64,000 nucleotides of DNA from CAVQCX01 sp963711095 (GTDB lineage: Bacteria > Pseudomonadota > Gammaproteobacteria > Chromatiales > Chromatiaceae): positions 1 to 64,000 of the forward strand of contig CAVQCX010000005.1 of the NCBI GenBank assembly GCA_963711095.1, read 5' to 3'. Of this stretch, positions 42,864-52,133 are shown one piece after another; positions within the stretch are counted from its first letter, which is position 1; each line of letters starts with the position of its first letter. The notes under the pieces are model-generated. The model did no database searches. It had not been told where the DNA came from and saw only the letters and a program-made list of their open reading frames with translations. The translations under genes were made by a program, and so were the position numbers.

Positions 42864-42888
42864 GACCCCGCGCTCGCGCGGGGTCTTC
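42864..42888 (+). terminator. Hairpin terminator after the exported protein gene
   Basis: GACCCCGCGC and GCGCGGGGTC form a perfect 10-bp stem with a 2-base loop, 31 bp after the stop codon, followed by TTCC. The T tract is short, so efficiency is uncertain. It could also serve the opposing glgP remnant. Confidence 0.6.
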
Positions 42889-42905
42889 CATGTTTGCGGT
42901 CTCGG

Positions 42906-43342
42906 TCAAAGGAAGTACGCCTTGGTCACGTACTGGTCGAGCATGCGCTCGGGGTTGAAGAACGATGCGTTGAGCGCGATGGTGTGGCGCATGACCTGGA
43001 TGAGCGCGTCGCGCCGGTCGTGCAACAGCGGGATCACCACGCGCTCCAGCTTGTCGTAGAGGTCCGCGGCCTCCTCCTCCGAATTGGCGTCGGTGATGCC
43101 GCTGTCCCGGCCGATGGCCCAGCCGGTGGAGCTGCTGGATGAGCGTCTCCAGGGTCATGCCGGCGTTGGCGGTCCGGTTCACGTGCTCGATCAGGGCGCG
43201 CAGCATGCGCACCCCGCCCAGGCCGAGGATCATCTCGTGGCAGGGCCGGCACCGGGGTCCCCAGACCGCCGGCGTAGCTCGGGATGACATCGGCCAGGCC
43301 GATCTCCATGGAGAAACAGGCAAGGGTTGTGGAATTCTCCAT
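42906..43342 (-). pseudogene. glgP: Alpha-glucan (glycogen) phosphorylase remnant
   Basis: Three pieces of a ~550-850-residue GT35 phosphorylase survive on the minus strand in different frames. The N-terminus is ACFSMEIGLADVIPSYAGGL. A middle piece HEMILGLGGVRMLRALIEH matches the EIVLGIGGVRALRAL block. The C-terminus GITDANSEEEAADLYDKLER to LNASFFNPERMLDQYVTKAY ends at TGA 42906. Everything between, including the pyridoxal-phosphate site, is deleted, with at least two frame changes. Total remaining 437 bp. A clear dead gene. Confidence 0.8.
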
Positions 43343-43575
43343 CGGTGCCCGCTCGGCGCAGCAGCGCCCCACCAGATCCAATCCCGCGCGAGCTTCGAGA
43401 GGGCCGACCTTGGCGAGGGGCTCGCACCGCCGGCAACTTTGGCGCCGCTCGCGGGTCAAAATGCCGGTGGCCTGCCGACACCGGCGGCTTTCATATACTA
43501 TGTGCGCTCTCGCCCGGTGCCGCGCGGCACCCGACCGATTGATCTAACGATGACGAACCTAGGAGGAGCCCGCCG

Positions 43576-45564
43576 GTGATCCCAGAGATAGGCCATTTTG
43601 CGCTGATAATGGCGCTCTGCGTAGCGATCGTTCAAGCGTCCTTGCCGCTGGTCGGAGCTGCGCGCGGCATCCCGGCCTGGATCGGTTTGGCGCGCCCCAC
43701 CGCCTGGCTGCAGCTGGCGCTCGTGGGGACCGCGTTCGGATGCCTCGTCTGGTCGTTTATCGCCAACGATTTCACCGTGGCCTACGTGGCCACCAATTCC
43801 AACACCGAGCTGCCTTTGATCTATCGCATCTCGGGGGTCTGGGGTGCGCACGAGGGGTCGCTGCTGCTCTGGTCCCTGATCCTGTCCATCTGGACCGCGG
43901 CTGTTGCCTTGTTCAGCCGCAGCGTGCCCGAGACCATGATGGCCCGGGTGATCGCGGTCATGGGCCTGGTGAGCATCGGCTTTCTGCTGTTCATGCTGTT
44001 CACTTCCAACCCCTTCGAGCGCCTGGTACCGGCCCCGGTGTCGGGTCGCGACCTCAATCCGCTGCTCCAGGATCCGGGTCTGGCCATCCATCCGCCAATG
44101 CTCTATATGGGCTATGTGGGCTTCTCGGTGCCCTTTGCTTTCGCCATCGCGGCCATGCTGGGCGGGCGCCTGGATGCCGCCTGGGCCCGCTGGTCGCGCC
44201 CCTGGACCAACGTGGCCTGGCTGTTCCTGACGGTCGGCATCGCCCTGGGCTCCTGGTGGGCCTATTACGAGCTTGGCTGGGGCGGCTGGTGGTTCTGGGA
44301 CCCGGTGGAAAACGCCTCCTTCATGCCCTGGCTGGTGGGCACCGCGCTGACGCATTCGCTCGCCGTCACCGAGAAGCGCGGCGCGTTCAAGGCCTGGACG
44401 GTGTTGCTGGCGATCTTCGCCTTCTCGCTGAGCCTGCTCGGCACCTTCCTGGTGCGCTCCGGGGTGCTGACCTCGGTGCACTCATTCGCGGCCGATCCCA
44501 AACGTGGTCTGTTCATCCTGATATTCCTGATCGCCGTCGTGGGGGGCTCGCTGCTGCTGTACGGCCTGCGCGCCGCCGTGGTGAAGAGCGACGTGAAGTT
44601 CCGCCTGCTCTCGCGAGAGCTCGCTCTGCTCACCAACAATCTGCTGCTGGTGGTCATCGCCGCCATGGTGCTGCTCGGCACCCTGGCGCCTCTGATGGTG
44701 GATTTTCTCAACATGGTTTTCCCGGACCTGGGGCTACGCAAGATCTCGGTGGGATTCCCCTGGTTCAGCCTGATGTTCGTGATCTTTGCCGTGCCTCTGG
44801 CGCTGATGATCGGGATCGGCCCCACGGTGCGCTGGAAGACCGACGAGCCGCGCCGGCTGTGGCAGGTGCTGCGACTGCCGGCGTTGCTGGCCGTGGTCCT
44901 GGGCGTCGCCTTGCCGATGATCTGGGGTCCGGGCTTTCACTGGCAGGCGGCCCTGGGCATCGCCATCGCCTGCTGGGTGGTCCTGGTCACCCTGCGGGGG
45001 GTGCGCGAAAGGATGTCCGGCCCGCGCGGCCTGGCGGGTATCCCGAGGGGCTATTGGGGTATGGTGCTCGGACACCTGGGCGTGGCCGTGTTTACGGTCG
45101 GGATCACCCTGGCCTCGACCTACACCGTGCAGAAGAACATCCGATTGGCCCCGGGCGATAGCTACGAGCTGGCCGGATATACCTATACCTTCCACGGGGT
45201 GACTTCGACCGTGGGTCCCAATTACAGGGCCAACCGGGGCCACTTGACGGTTACCCAGGGCGGCCGGGAAGTCGCCCAGATGTGGCCGGAGAAGCGGATC
45301 TACAACGTGCAGACCATGCCGATGACGGAGGCCGCCATTGATGCGGGGCTGACCCGGGATCTGTTCGTGGCGCTCGGTGAATCCCTGGACGACAAAGGAT
45401 CATGGGCACTGCGGATCTCCGAGAAGCCGTTCGTGCGCTGGATCTGGCTGGGCTGCCTGATCATGGCCTTCGGAGGGCTGCTGAGTGCCACCGATCGACG
45501 CTATCGGCTGGAGGCGCGGCGCTCGCTCAAGGTGCCGGCGGGCGCGGCGCTCGGGAGGGCCTGA
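43576..45564 (+). CDS. ccmF: Cytochrome c maturation heme lyase subunit CcmF
   Basis: Inner-membrane protein that, with CcmH/I, attaches heme to apocytochromes c. 662 residues, about 14-15 helices. GTG start with GGAGGAG upstream. The WWD heme-handling motif is GGWWFWDPVENASFMPWLVG (about 238-257). Conserved histidines lie in GVWGAHEGSLLLWSL, IHPPMLYMGYVGF, TALTHSLAVTEKRG and RSGVLTSVHSFA. First gene of ccmFGHI; ccmABCDE are not in the window, the region upstream being the glgP remnant. Confidence 0.97.
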   Translation: MIPEIGHFALIMALCVAIVQASLPLVGAARGIPAWIGLARPTAWLQLALVGTAFGCLVWSFIANDFTVAYVATNSNTELPLIYRISGVWGAHEGSLLLWSLILSIWTAAVALFSRSVPETMMARVIAVMGLVSIGFLLFMLFTSNPFERLVPAPVSGRDLNPLLQDPGLAIHPPMLYMGYVGFSVPFAFAIAAMLGGRLDAAWARWSRPWTNVAWLFLTVGIALGSWWAYYELGWGGWWFWDPVENASFMPWLVGTALTHSLAVTEKRGAFKAWTVLLAIFAFSLSLLGTFLVRSGVLTSVHSFAADPKRGLFILIFLIAVVGGSLLLYGLRAAVVKSDVKFRLLSRELALLTNNLLLVVIAAMVLLGTLAPLMVDFLNMVFPDLGLRKISVGFPWFSLMFVIFAVPLALMIGIGPTVRWKTDEPRRLWQVLRLPALLAVVLGVALPMIWGPGFHWQAALGIAIACWVVLVTLRGVRERMSGPRGLAGIPRGYWGMVLGHLGVAVFTVGITLASTYTVQKNIRLAPGDSYELAGYTYTFHGVTSTVGPNYRANRGHLTVTQGGREVAQMWPEKRIYNVQTMPMTEAAIDAGLTRDLFVALGESLDDKGSWALRISEKPFVRWIWLGCLIMAFGGLLSATDRRYRLEARRSLKVPAGAALGRA

Positions 45565-46109
45565 TGAAGCGATGGGGTGTATTCATCGGCTTCCTGCTGA
45601 TGGCCGTGCTGCTATCGGGCGGCATCTACATGGCCTCGCGCGACCCGGGCTTCGCCCGCAAGCTGCCCTCGGTGCTGATCGGCAAGCGGGTGCCGGAGTT
45701 CAGGCTGCCGGAGCTGCTCAATCCGACCCGCACTGTCACTCCCGCCGCGTACAAGGGGCGTGTCTGGCTGCTCAATGTCTGGGGCTCCTGGTGTCAGGAG
45801 TGCTGGCGCGAGCAAGGCTACCTCAACGAGCTGGCACAGCAGCAAAAGCTGGTGATCGTCGGCATCAACTGGCGTGACCAGGACGCCGATGCCCGCAACA
45901 TGCTGGAGCGCGCCGGCAATCCCTTTGTGGCAATCGGCGTTGACCCGCACAGCGATGCGGTGGTCGACCTCGGCGTGTATGGTGCCCCTGAGACCTTCGT
46001 AATCGATAAAAAAGGGATCATCCGGCACAAGCTGGTGGGGGCGATGACGCCCCAAGTCTGGGAGAGCGAGATCGCCCCGCTGATCCACCGCCTGGAGGCC
46101 GAGACCTGA
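45564..46109 (+). CDS. ccmG: Thiol:disulfide interchange protein CcmG/DsbE
   Basis: 181-residue membrane-anchored periplasmic thioredoxin that keeps apocytochrome or CcmH cysteines reduced. An N-terminal helix (GVFIGFLLMAVLLSGGIYMA) is followed by a thioredoxin fold with active site WGSWCQECWREQ (CxxC = CQEC), whereas most CcmG have WCxxC with Pro or Val in the middle. VDLGVYGAPETFVIDKKGII contains the cis-Pro loop. The start overlaps the ccmF stop (TGATG). Confidence 0.95.
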   Translation: MKRWGVFIGFLLMAVLLSGGIYMASRDPGFARKLPSVLIGKRVPEFRLPELLNPTRTVTPAAYKGRVWLLNVWGSWCQECWREQGYLNELAQQQKLVIVGINWRDQDADARNMLERAGNPFVAIGVDPHSDAVVDLGVYGAPETFVIDKKGIIRHKLVGAMTPQVWESEIAPLIHRLEAET

Positions 46110-46110
46110 C

Positions 46111-46578
46111 ATGAGAGTCCGATGGTTGATCCTGCTGCTGTTACTGGCGCCTCTAGTGCATGCGGGGGTGGATGTCTGGCAGTTCTCCAGCCCCCAGGAG
46201 GAGGCGCGCTACAATCGCCTGACCGAGGAGCTTCGCTGCACCGTTTGCCAGAACCAGAACATCGCCGACTCCAACGCCGAGCTGGCGGGCGATCTGCGTC
46301 GCAAGACCTACGAGATGGTGAGCGCGGGCAAGAATGATCAGGAGATCCTGGACTACATGGTGGCTCGCTATGGCGATTTCGTGCTGTACCGGCCGCCGTT
46401 CGACGTGGAGACGTCGGTGCTCTGGCTGGGGCCGTTCGTCCTGGTGGTGATCGGCTTCGTAGTGCTGTTCAAGGTGGTCCGCAGACAGGCCAGCAACACC
46501 GCTCCGGGGCCATCCGCCGAAGAGCTGCAACGCGCGGCCCGCCTGCTTGAAGCCACCGACGAAGAGTCCAAGTCATGA
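46111..46578 (+). CDS. ccmH: Cytochrome c maturation protein CcmH (CcmL type)
   Basis: 155 residues. Signal peptide to about VHAG, then the thioredox motif LRCTVCQNQNIADSNAELA (CxxC) and YGDFVLYRPPFDVETSVLWL before a C-terminal membrane helix. Reduces or holds the apocytochrome for heme ligation. Starts 1 bp after ccmG and overlaps ccmI by ATGA. Confidence 0.96.
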   Translation: MRVRWLILLLLLAPLVHAGVDVWQFSSPQEEARYNRLTEELRCTVCQNQNIADSNAELAGDLRRKTYEMVSAGKNDQEILDYMVARYGDFVLYRPPFDVETSVLWLGPFVLVVIGFVVLFKVVRRQASNTAPGPSAEELQRAARLLEATDEESKS

Positions 46579-47897
46579 GTGCATTCTGGTCTATCGCCGC
46601 CGCTATGCTGGTGGCGGCCATCGGTCTGCTCGCCGCGGCGCTGCTGCGCAAGCGCGAGGTCCACGAGCTCGATCGCGACGCGCAGAACGTGCGCATCGCC
46701 CGGGAGCGCATGGTCGAGCTCGCTGCCGAGCACGAGGAAGGCCGTCTTGCCGACGGCGAATTCGAGCAGGCCAAGCTCGAGCTCGAGCAGAGCCTGCTCG
46801 GTGATCTGGGCGCCACCCCCCCGGCTGCCGGGAAGGCCTCAGCGCTGTCAGGACGCCTGACCGCGGGAGGACTCCTGGTGCTGGTACCGCTGGTTGCCAT
46901 CATCTTGTACTTGAGCCTGGGCTCCCCGCAGTACATAGACAAACGGGGTCCGGGGGCAGGTGCGGACGAGACCCCGACCATGGCACACGAGGCCGCGGGC
47001 CTTCCCCCGATCGACCAGCTGGTGACTCAGCTCAAGGATAAGCTCGCCAAGAATCCTGAAGATCCCAAGGGCTGGTATCTGCTGGCGCGCAGCTACTCGA
47101 GTCTGGGCCGCCACGCCGAGGCTGCCCAGGCGTTCGAGAAGGTGCTCTCCCTGGTGGGTGACAATGCGCGGGTCATGGTGAGCCTTGCCGACGCGCTTGC
47201 CATGGCCCAGGGCGGAAAGATGGCCGGACGCCCGGCCGAGCTGGTGACGAAGGTTCTGGAGACCGATCCGAACGACTCCACCGCGCTCTGGCTCGCCGGC
47301 ATGGCGGAGGAGGAAAAGGGCAATCTCGAGCAGGCCCTGGACCACTGGAAGCGACTCTATCCACTGCTGACCGACGATGCCAACGCGCGCCAGGAGCTGC
47401 GGGGCATGATGGAGGCCGTCCAGACCAAGCTAGGGCGCCCGGTCGCCGATCTCCGCCTTGCCGAAGCGGCGCCCGCACCCGCGGCGGCTACTCAGGTGAC
47501 GCCGGTGTCCTCGTCGGCTACTCAGGCGACGCCGGTGTCCTCGTCGGCCGGGCGCTCGATTACGGTGAAGGTCAGTCTGGATGGGTCGCTGTCCGGGCGT
47601 GTGGACCCGTCCGACACCCTGTTCGTGTTCGCCCGGGCGGTCAGCGGCCCGCCTATGCCCTTGGCGGTGGCCCGCAAGAAGGTCTCGGATCTGCCGCTCA
47701 CCGTCACCCTGGACGACTCGATGGCCATGATGCCGGCCATGCGCCTGTCCAACTTTGATCAGGTGAGCGTGACCGCGCGCGTCTCCAAGTCGGGGCAGCC
47801 CATCGCCTCGAGCGGCGACCTGCAGAGCGACCCGGTCACCGTGGGTCGCGATCAATCCGCTCCGCTCGCGCTGGTCATCTCGCAGGCGGTGCCCTGA
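46575..47897 (+). CDS. ccmI: Cytochrome c maturation chaperone CcmI (TPR)
   Basis: 440 residues. Two N-terminal membrane helices (about 3-20 and 95-113) enclose a cytoplasmic coiled region (VRIARERMVELAAEHEEGRL). The periplasmic part has TPR repeats (PEDPKGWYLLARSYSSLGRH, AEAAQAFEKVLSLVGDNARV, NLEQALDHWKRLYPLLTDDA) that bind apocytochrome c. A C-terminal beta domain follows (SITVKVSLDGSLSGRVDPSD), separated by a Ser/Thr/Ala linker containing a 30-bp tandem duplication. Last gene of the ccm group. Confidence 0.93.
   Translation: MSAFWSIAAAMLVAAIGLLAAALLRKREVHELDRDAQNVRIARERMVELAAEHEEGRLADGEFEQAKLELEQSLLGDLGATPPAAGKASALSGRLTAGGLLVLVPLVAIILYLSLGSPQYIDKRGPGAGADETPTMAHEAAGLPPIDQLVTQLKDKLAKNPEDPKGWYLLARSYSSLGRHAEAAQAFEKVLSLVGDNARVMVSLADALAMAQGGKMAGRPAELVTKVLETDPNDSTALWLAGMAEEEKGNLEQALDHWKRLYPLLTDDANARQELRGMMEAVQTKLGRPVADLRLAEAAPAPAAATQVTPVSSSATQATPVSSSAGRSITVKVSLDGSLSGRVDPSDTLFVFARAVSGPPMPLAVARKKVSDLPLTVTLDDSMAMMPAMRLSNFDQVSVTARVSKSGQPIASSGDLQSDPVTVGRDQSAPLALVISQAVP
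47487..47546 (+). repeat. 30-bp tandem duplication in the CcmI linker
   Basis: Two consecutive units beginning GCTACTCAGG and ending CCTCGTCG, differing at one base (T/C), encode ATQVTPVSSS and ATQATPVSSS. The unit is in frame and lies in a flexible linker, so it should be neutral. Confidence 0.9.
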
Positions 47898-48010
47898 GAT
47901 GCGCTGGATTCGACTTGCGCATCTCCGGCGGGGCGCTCGACGCTGCGCCCGCGGCTATCGACGCCCCCGTTTACCGGGCTGTGCCATTGACTGACAGCGG
48001 AGAATGCCGT

Positions 48011-48403
48011 TTGGAGCAGCAGGTCTTACAGCTTCGTATCCTTATCGTGGAAGATGAGGCGATCGGAGCCATGTATCTGCAGCAGAGCGTCGAGGCCATG
48101 GGGCACCGGGTGATCGGCGTGGTCGACAACGGCGAGGCGGCGATCAAGCGCTCCCTGGGCGAGCGCCCCGATCTGGTGTTGATGGACATCCGCATCCGCG
48201 GCGACATCGACGGCGTGATTGCCGCGTACTCCATCAAGGCCGCCACCGGCATCCCCTCGATCCTGGTGAGCGCCTACGGGGAGAACGAGATCCGCCAGTA
48301 TCGCAACGTGCGGGAGGACTTCCGCTTCCTGCGCAAGCCGGTCCCGGAGGATGAGCTGCGCCGGACCATCGAAGAGATGTTCCTTACGGTGTCCCCAAGC
48401 TAG
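48011..48403 (+). CDS. Single-domain response regulator
   Basis: ~130 residues: a stand-alone receiver domain. RILIVEDEAIGAMYLQQSVE holds the acidic pair, LVLMDIRIRGDIDGV the phosphorylatable Asp, ILVSAYGENEI the conserved Ser, and FRFLRKPVPEDELRR the Lys. I prefer TTG 48011, which has GGAG 8 bases upstream; GTG 47981 is possible. No output domain and no kinase adjacent, so it acts by protein contact, perhaps with an orphan kinase. Not part of the ccm operon in function. Confidence 0.88.
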   Translation: MEQQVLQLRILIVEDEAIGAMYLQQSVEAMGHRVIGVVDNGEAAIKRSLGERPDLVLMDIRIRGDIDGVIAAYSIKAATGIPSILVSAYGENEIRQYRNVREDFRFLRKPVPEDELRRTIEEMFLTVSPS

Positions 48404-48527
48404 TCGGGCACCCGGGACGGCCTCCCTTCAGGAACAGGCCCGTCGCAACGATCCTGTCGCGTCTTGCAGCCCGGGACGGCCTCCCCCGTAGGGACCAGGG
48501 GGGCGCCCCGGCGACGGCAAGCCGCGA

Positions 48528-49559
48528 TCAGGGATTGTCGAACGCGTAGGGCAGGCGCCTGAAGCTCAGCTGCGGACCTTCGGGTCCCAGCAGATGGACG
48601 TCGTTCGCCTCGGCGCTAAGGATCTCCACCACGGCGAGCAGATCGTAGCCCCCTTCCGGGACGGGTCGGGCGTCGACCACACGGCCGGCACCCTGACCGG
48701 AGGCGCTGTTGGCGGCAAACAGCTCGTCGCCGGCCCGGGGCGGGGTCGCGCAATCGGCGTGGGCGAGATACATGCGCCGCTTGAGCTTGCCCAGGTACTG
48801 CATCCGCGCCACCACCTCCTGGCCCGTGTAGCAGCCCTTGCGGAAGCTCACCCCGTCGACCAGCTGGAGATTCGTCATCTGCGGGACGAAGGCATCGACC
48901 GTCTCCGGAAGCACCGTCGGCAGGCCGGCCTGGATGTCCAGCAGCGACCAATGCGCGGACTCAGAGGGCGTGGCAGGGCCGTCGAGGGCCTCCCAAAGCG
49001 GTCGGATCGCATCCAGGGGTCCGACCAGCTCGAAGCGTGGCGCCGGCCCGGCGATACGCAGGCAGGTGATCGCCCCGCAGTGGGTGACCTCGTTCGGAGC
49101 GCCCGGCACGGCGTCGAGCCGAGCGGCGAGCAGTGCCGGTGCGCAGTCGCCGGCGAGGCCGATGCGGACCCAGTCGTCACTGGCGTCGCGCAGCTGGGCT
49201 TTGGCGCGGAGCACATACATCTTCAGTCGCTTGAGCACGTCCGTGAGCAGCTCCGCCGGCGGCTGCAGCAGGATGACATCGTCCCTGCGGAACAGCCGGA
49301 AGCTGGCCAGCAGGCGTCCCTTGGGGCTGCAGTGCCCGGCGAGCAGGCTGCGCCCGGCGCTCACCAGGCTGGCGTCCTGGGTGATCTGACCCTGCAGGAA
49401 GCTCACCGCGTCCTCACCCTCGACGGCGATCAGGGCCAGTTGCGACAGATCGAACAGCGCACAGGCGGGCAGCTCGGCGCTGGGCCCAAAATGGACGCTG
49501 CCGTCTTCACCGATGCGGGCGGCGCGGCTCTCGAGGAATGTCTTCCACTCTGGACTCAT
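48528..49559 (-). CDS. ygfZ: Folate-binding YgfZ/GcvT-like protein
   Basis: 343 residues from ATG 49559. The YgfZ signature KGCYTGQEVVARMQYLGKLK (Cys in K-G-C-Y-T-G-Q-E) is present. VEGEDAVSFLQGQITQDASL and HCSPKGRLLASFRLFRRDDV lie in the N-terminal GcvT fold. The family assists iron-sulfur cluster enzymes such as MiaB through tetrahydrofolate. Divergent from the RNase II-type gene. The open frame extends upstream to 49889 but that part is not family-like. Confidence 0.95.
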   Translation of the reverse strand: MSPEWKTFLESRAARIGEDGSVHFGPSAELPACALFDLSQLALIAVEGEDAVSFLQGQITQDASLVSAGRSLLAGHCSPKGRLLASFRLFRRDDVILLQPPAELLTDVLKRLKMYVLRAKAQLRDASDDWVRIGLAGDCAPALLAARLDAVPGAPNEVTHCGAITCLRIAGPAPRFELVGPLDAIRPLWEALDGPATPSESAHWSLLDIQAGLPTVLPETVDAFVPQMTNLQLVDGVSFRKGCYTGQEVVARMQYLGKLKRRMYLAHADCATPPRAGDELFAANSASGQGAGRVVDARPVPEGGYDLLAVVEILSAEANDVHLLGPEGPQLSFRRLPYAFDNP

Positions 49560-49779
49560 GGCGGGATCTGCTCTCCAGACGATCCAATGGCTGCAAGCAT
49601 GCTGGGGGCGGGGGTCGCCCACTTCAAGCCAGGGGCGGTCGATCGCGACAGCACCGCTGTCCCGGGCGGCGGGCCGTCCCGCGGGGCTGGCGTTGCCGCG
49701 GGTAGGGTTGTCGTCCGGGAGGGCCGAGAGGGTATCATACGCCCCCCGAATTCGCCCGCATGCGCTCGCTATTAAGCTG

Positions 49780-51606
49780 ATGGCCTCGATCTTTCCGAAG
49801 GGCAGCCTGGTGTTGTACAAGACCCGCCCCGCGCGGGTGCTCGCCGTGGCGGACAAGATCGAGATCGAGCTCGAAGGCGGCAGGCTCAAACGCGTGCGAG
49901 ACCGCGACGTCAGTCTGCTTCATCCGGGCCCTGTGGAGAGCTTGGCCGGGCTCCAGCCCCCGAGTGGCGCGGTGGACGAGGCCTGGGCCCTGCTCGAAGG
50001 AGCGGATACCCAGATCCGCGAGCTGGCCGAGCTGGCGTTCGGCGACTACACGCCCGCCAGCGCCTGGGCTGCCTGGGAGCTCGTCGCCGACGGACTGTAC
50101 TTCGAGGGTCTCCCTGAGGCCATCAGGGCGCGGCCGGCCGAGCGCGTCCGGGCCGATCGTGAAGTCCGTGCGGCCAAGGCGGCAGCCGAGTCGGCCTGGG
50201 AGGGTCTGCTGGAGCGGCTGCGCGTCGGGCAGATCACGCCGGCGGATCACAAGGGGCTCGCGGAGGTAGAGCGGCTCGCCTACGCGCAGAGCGACAACAG
50301 TCGCGTCCTCAAGGCGCTGGGCTACCCGGAGACGCCGGGAAGCGCCCATCGGCTGTTGGTCGCGGTCGGTTACTGGGACGCCACGCACAATCCGCATCCC
50401 GGGCGGCTCGCAGTCGGAGCGGCTGCACCGCAGCTGGACGTGCCCGAGCTGCCCGAGGACCCGCGGCTCGACCTGACCGGGCTGGCGGCCTTCGCGGTCG
50501 ACGACGAGGGCAACGAGGACCCCGACGACGCCATCAGCATCGAGGGGGACCGGCTTTGGGTGCATGTGGCGGATGTGGCGGCCCTCGTTGCCCCGGGCGG
50601 CGCGCTCGATGAGGAGGCCCGGGGGCGCGCGGCCAACCTCTATCTGCCCGAGCGGGTGGTACCGATGCTGCCCGCGGAGGTGACGCGCCGCCTGGGTCTG
50701 GGGCTCGCCGAGGTCTCGCCCGCGCTGTCCTTCGGGATGCGGCTGGACGCCGACGGCTCGCTCCTCGACATTGAGATCCGCCCGAGCTGGGTACGCGTTA
50801 CGCGACTGACCTACGCCCAGGTCGAGCAGCGCCTGGGCGAGGCCCCTTTCGCTCAGATGCTGGCGCTCACCCGGCAATTTCGCGCACGGCGTCATGCCCG
50901 GGGCGCGGTCAGCCTGGAGCTTCCCGAGGTCAGCGTGCGGGTGATCGAGGGTGAGGTGCGCATCCGTCCGCTGCCCCGGCTGACCAGCCGCGAGCTGGTG
51001 ACCGACGCCATGTTGATGGCCGGCGAGGCGGCCGCACGCTTCGCTCTTGAACGGGGGTTGGCGATTCCCTTTGCCGCCCAGGCGCCACCCGATGAGCGGC
51101 GCCAGCCGGCCACTCTGGCGCAGATGTATGCCTATCGGCGTCTGTTCAAGCCCAGCCAGGCGACCCTCGCCCAGGCGCCTCACGCGGGCCTCGGTCTGGA
51201 CGCCTACGCGCGGACCACCAGCCCGCTGCGCCGCTACGCCGACCTGCTGGTACACCAGCAGCTCCGGGCCTGCGTGCTCGGACGCGAGCTGCTGGAGGGC
51301 TCCGCCGTGGCCGAGCGCATCGCTGCGGCCGAGGCCATGAGCGGCACTGTGCGCAAGGCCGAGCGTCTTTCCAACCAGCATTGGAAGCTGGTCTATCTCA
51401 GCCGCCATCCGGCGTGGCGCGGCGAGGCCCGGGTCGTCGATGCCGACGAGCGCAAGCTCACCGTGCTGATCCCCGAGCTCGCGATGGAGGCACGCCTGCG
51501 CGCGCGCGCCGATCTCGGGCTGGACGCCCGGGTGGGCCTCGCCGTTCGCCATGTGGACCTGGCTGACCAGAGCGTCCATTTCCGGCTGCTGGAGCAGGTC
51601 CCCTGA
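49780..51606 (+). CDS. RNase II/R-type exoribonuclease (RNB domain)
   Basis: 608 residues from ATG 49780. A short N-terminal domain (FPKGSLVLYKTRPARVLAVA) is followed by the RNB catalytic domain with AFAVDDEGNEDPDDAISIEG (metal-binding aspartates) and LWVHVADVAALVAPGG, then ARTTSPLRRYADLLVHQQLR near the C-terminus and a small S1-like end. It is shorter than RNase R (~800), like the cyanobacterial and gammaproteobacterial RNB paralogues. Degrades RNA 3' to 5' in the family. Divergent from ygfZ with ~220 bp between starts. Confidence 0.9.
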   Translation: MASIFPKGSLVLYKTRPARVLAVADKIEIELEGGRLKRVRDRDVSLLHPGPVESLAGLQPPSGAVDEAWALLEGADTQIRELAELAFGDYTPASAWAAWELVADGLYFEGLPEAIRARPAERVRADREVRAAKAAAESAWEGLLERLRVGQITPADHKGLAEVERLAYAQSDNSRVLKALGYPETPGSAHRLLVAVGYWDATHNPHPGRLAVGAAAPQLDVPELPEDPRLDLTGLAAFAVDDEGNEDPDDAISIEGDRLWVHVADVAALVAPGGALDEEARGRAANLYLPERVVPMLPAEVTRRLGLGLAEVSPALSFGMRLDADGSLLDIEIRPSWVRVTRLTYAQVEQRLGEAPFAQMLALTRQFRARRHARGAVSLELPEVSVRVIEGEVRIRPLPRLTSRELVTDAMLMAGEAAARFALERGLAIPFAAQAPPDERRQPATLAQMYAYRRLFKPSQATLAQAPHAGLGLDAYARTTSPLRRYADLLVHQQLRACVLGRELLEGSAVAERIAAAEAMSGTVRKAERLSNQHWKLVYLSRHPAWRGEARVVDADERKLTVLIPELAMEARLRARADLGLDARVGLAVRHVDLADQSVHFRLLEQVP

Positions 51607-51633
51607 GCGCAGCGCAAGCCGGTTTCGCCGATG

Positions 51634-51801
51634 CTAGGAGCCTGTCGGGCTTTGGGGTCCGTAGCGAGGGAAAGCGGGATCGAGGCGGATTTTTCGCTCG
51701 ATTGAGGAGAATAGCGGGCTCTATTTGACGAGATCGAGCGGGAAATCCGGCCGATATCCGCTTTTCCGCAGTAGGACATCCAAAGTCTGATAGGCTCCTA
51801 G
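51634..51801. mobile_element. 168-bp MITE-like element
   Basis: The ends CTAGGAGCCTGTCGGGCTTT (51634) and AAAGTCTGATAGGCTCCTAG (ending 51801) are imperfect inverts over about 27 bp. No gene inside. It lies in the 329-bp gap after the RNB gene. CTAG at both ends is palindromic, so a target duplication cannot be told from the terminal repeat. Confidence 0.7.
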
Positions 51802-51935
51802 GCGCGTCAGGGGAGCCTCCCGGTGTGGCAGGACATGGGGGCGGCCTTGATCCGGCATTTCCCTGGCAGCGCGAACTTCCTATACTCTTGAGCCGCGGCT
51901 CGCCCGGAGCCGGGGCCAGATCTCGGAGGACGCGC

Positions 51936-52133
51936 ATGCCCGGACACACCGACCACAAACCGCTGGGCCCATCCGAGCCGAAGGGACCGGCCCAGGACTT
52001 TTTCGATTTCTGCAAGGAGGAGAAGGATCGCCGTCGCAACAGCGGCGAGCCCTTCGATGAGGAGTCCTTCGACACTGCGGTGGGGCTCGCGCGCCGCAAG
52101 CTCCAGGCCCTGGCCGGAGAGGGGGTGCGATGA
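51936..52133 (+). CDS. Small acidic/basic protein coupled to the YhaN-like ATPase
   Basis: 65 residues from ATG 51936 (CGGAGGA at a good distance): MPGHTDHKPLGPSEPKGPAQ, then DFFDFCKEEKDRRRNSGEPF and DTAVGLARRKLQALAGEGVR. No family recognised. Its stop overlaps the next ATG as GATGATC (52130-52133), so it is translated with the ATPase and may be its partner. A charged, partly helical protein with one Cys. Confidence 0.65.
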   Translation: MPGHTDHKPLGPSEPKGPAQDFFDFCKEEKDRRRNSGEPFDEESFDTAVGLARRKLQALAGEGVR

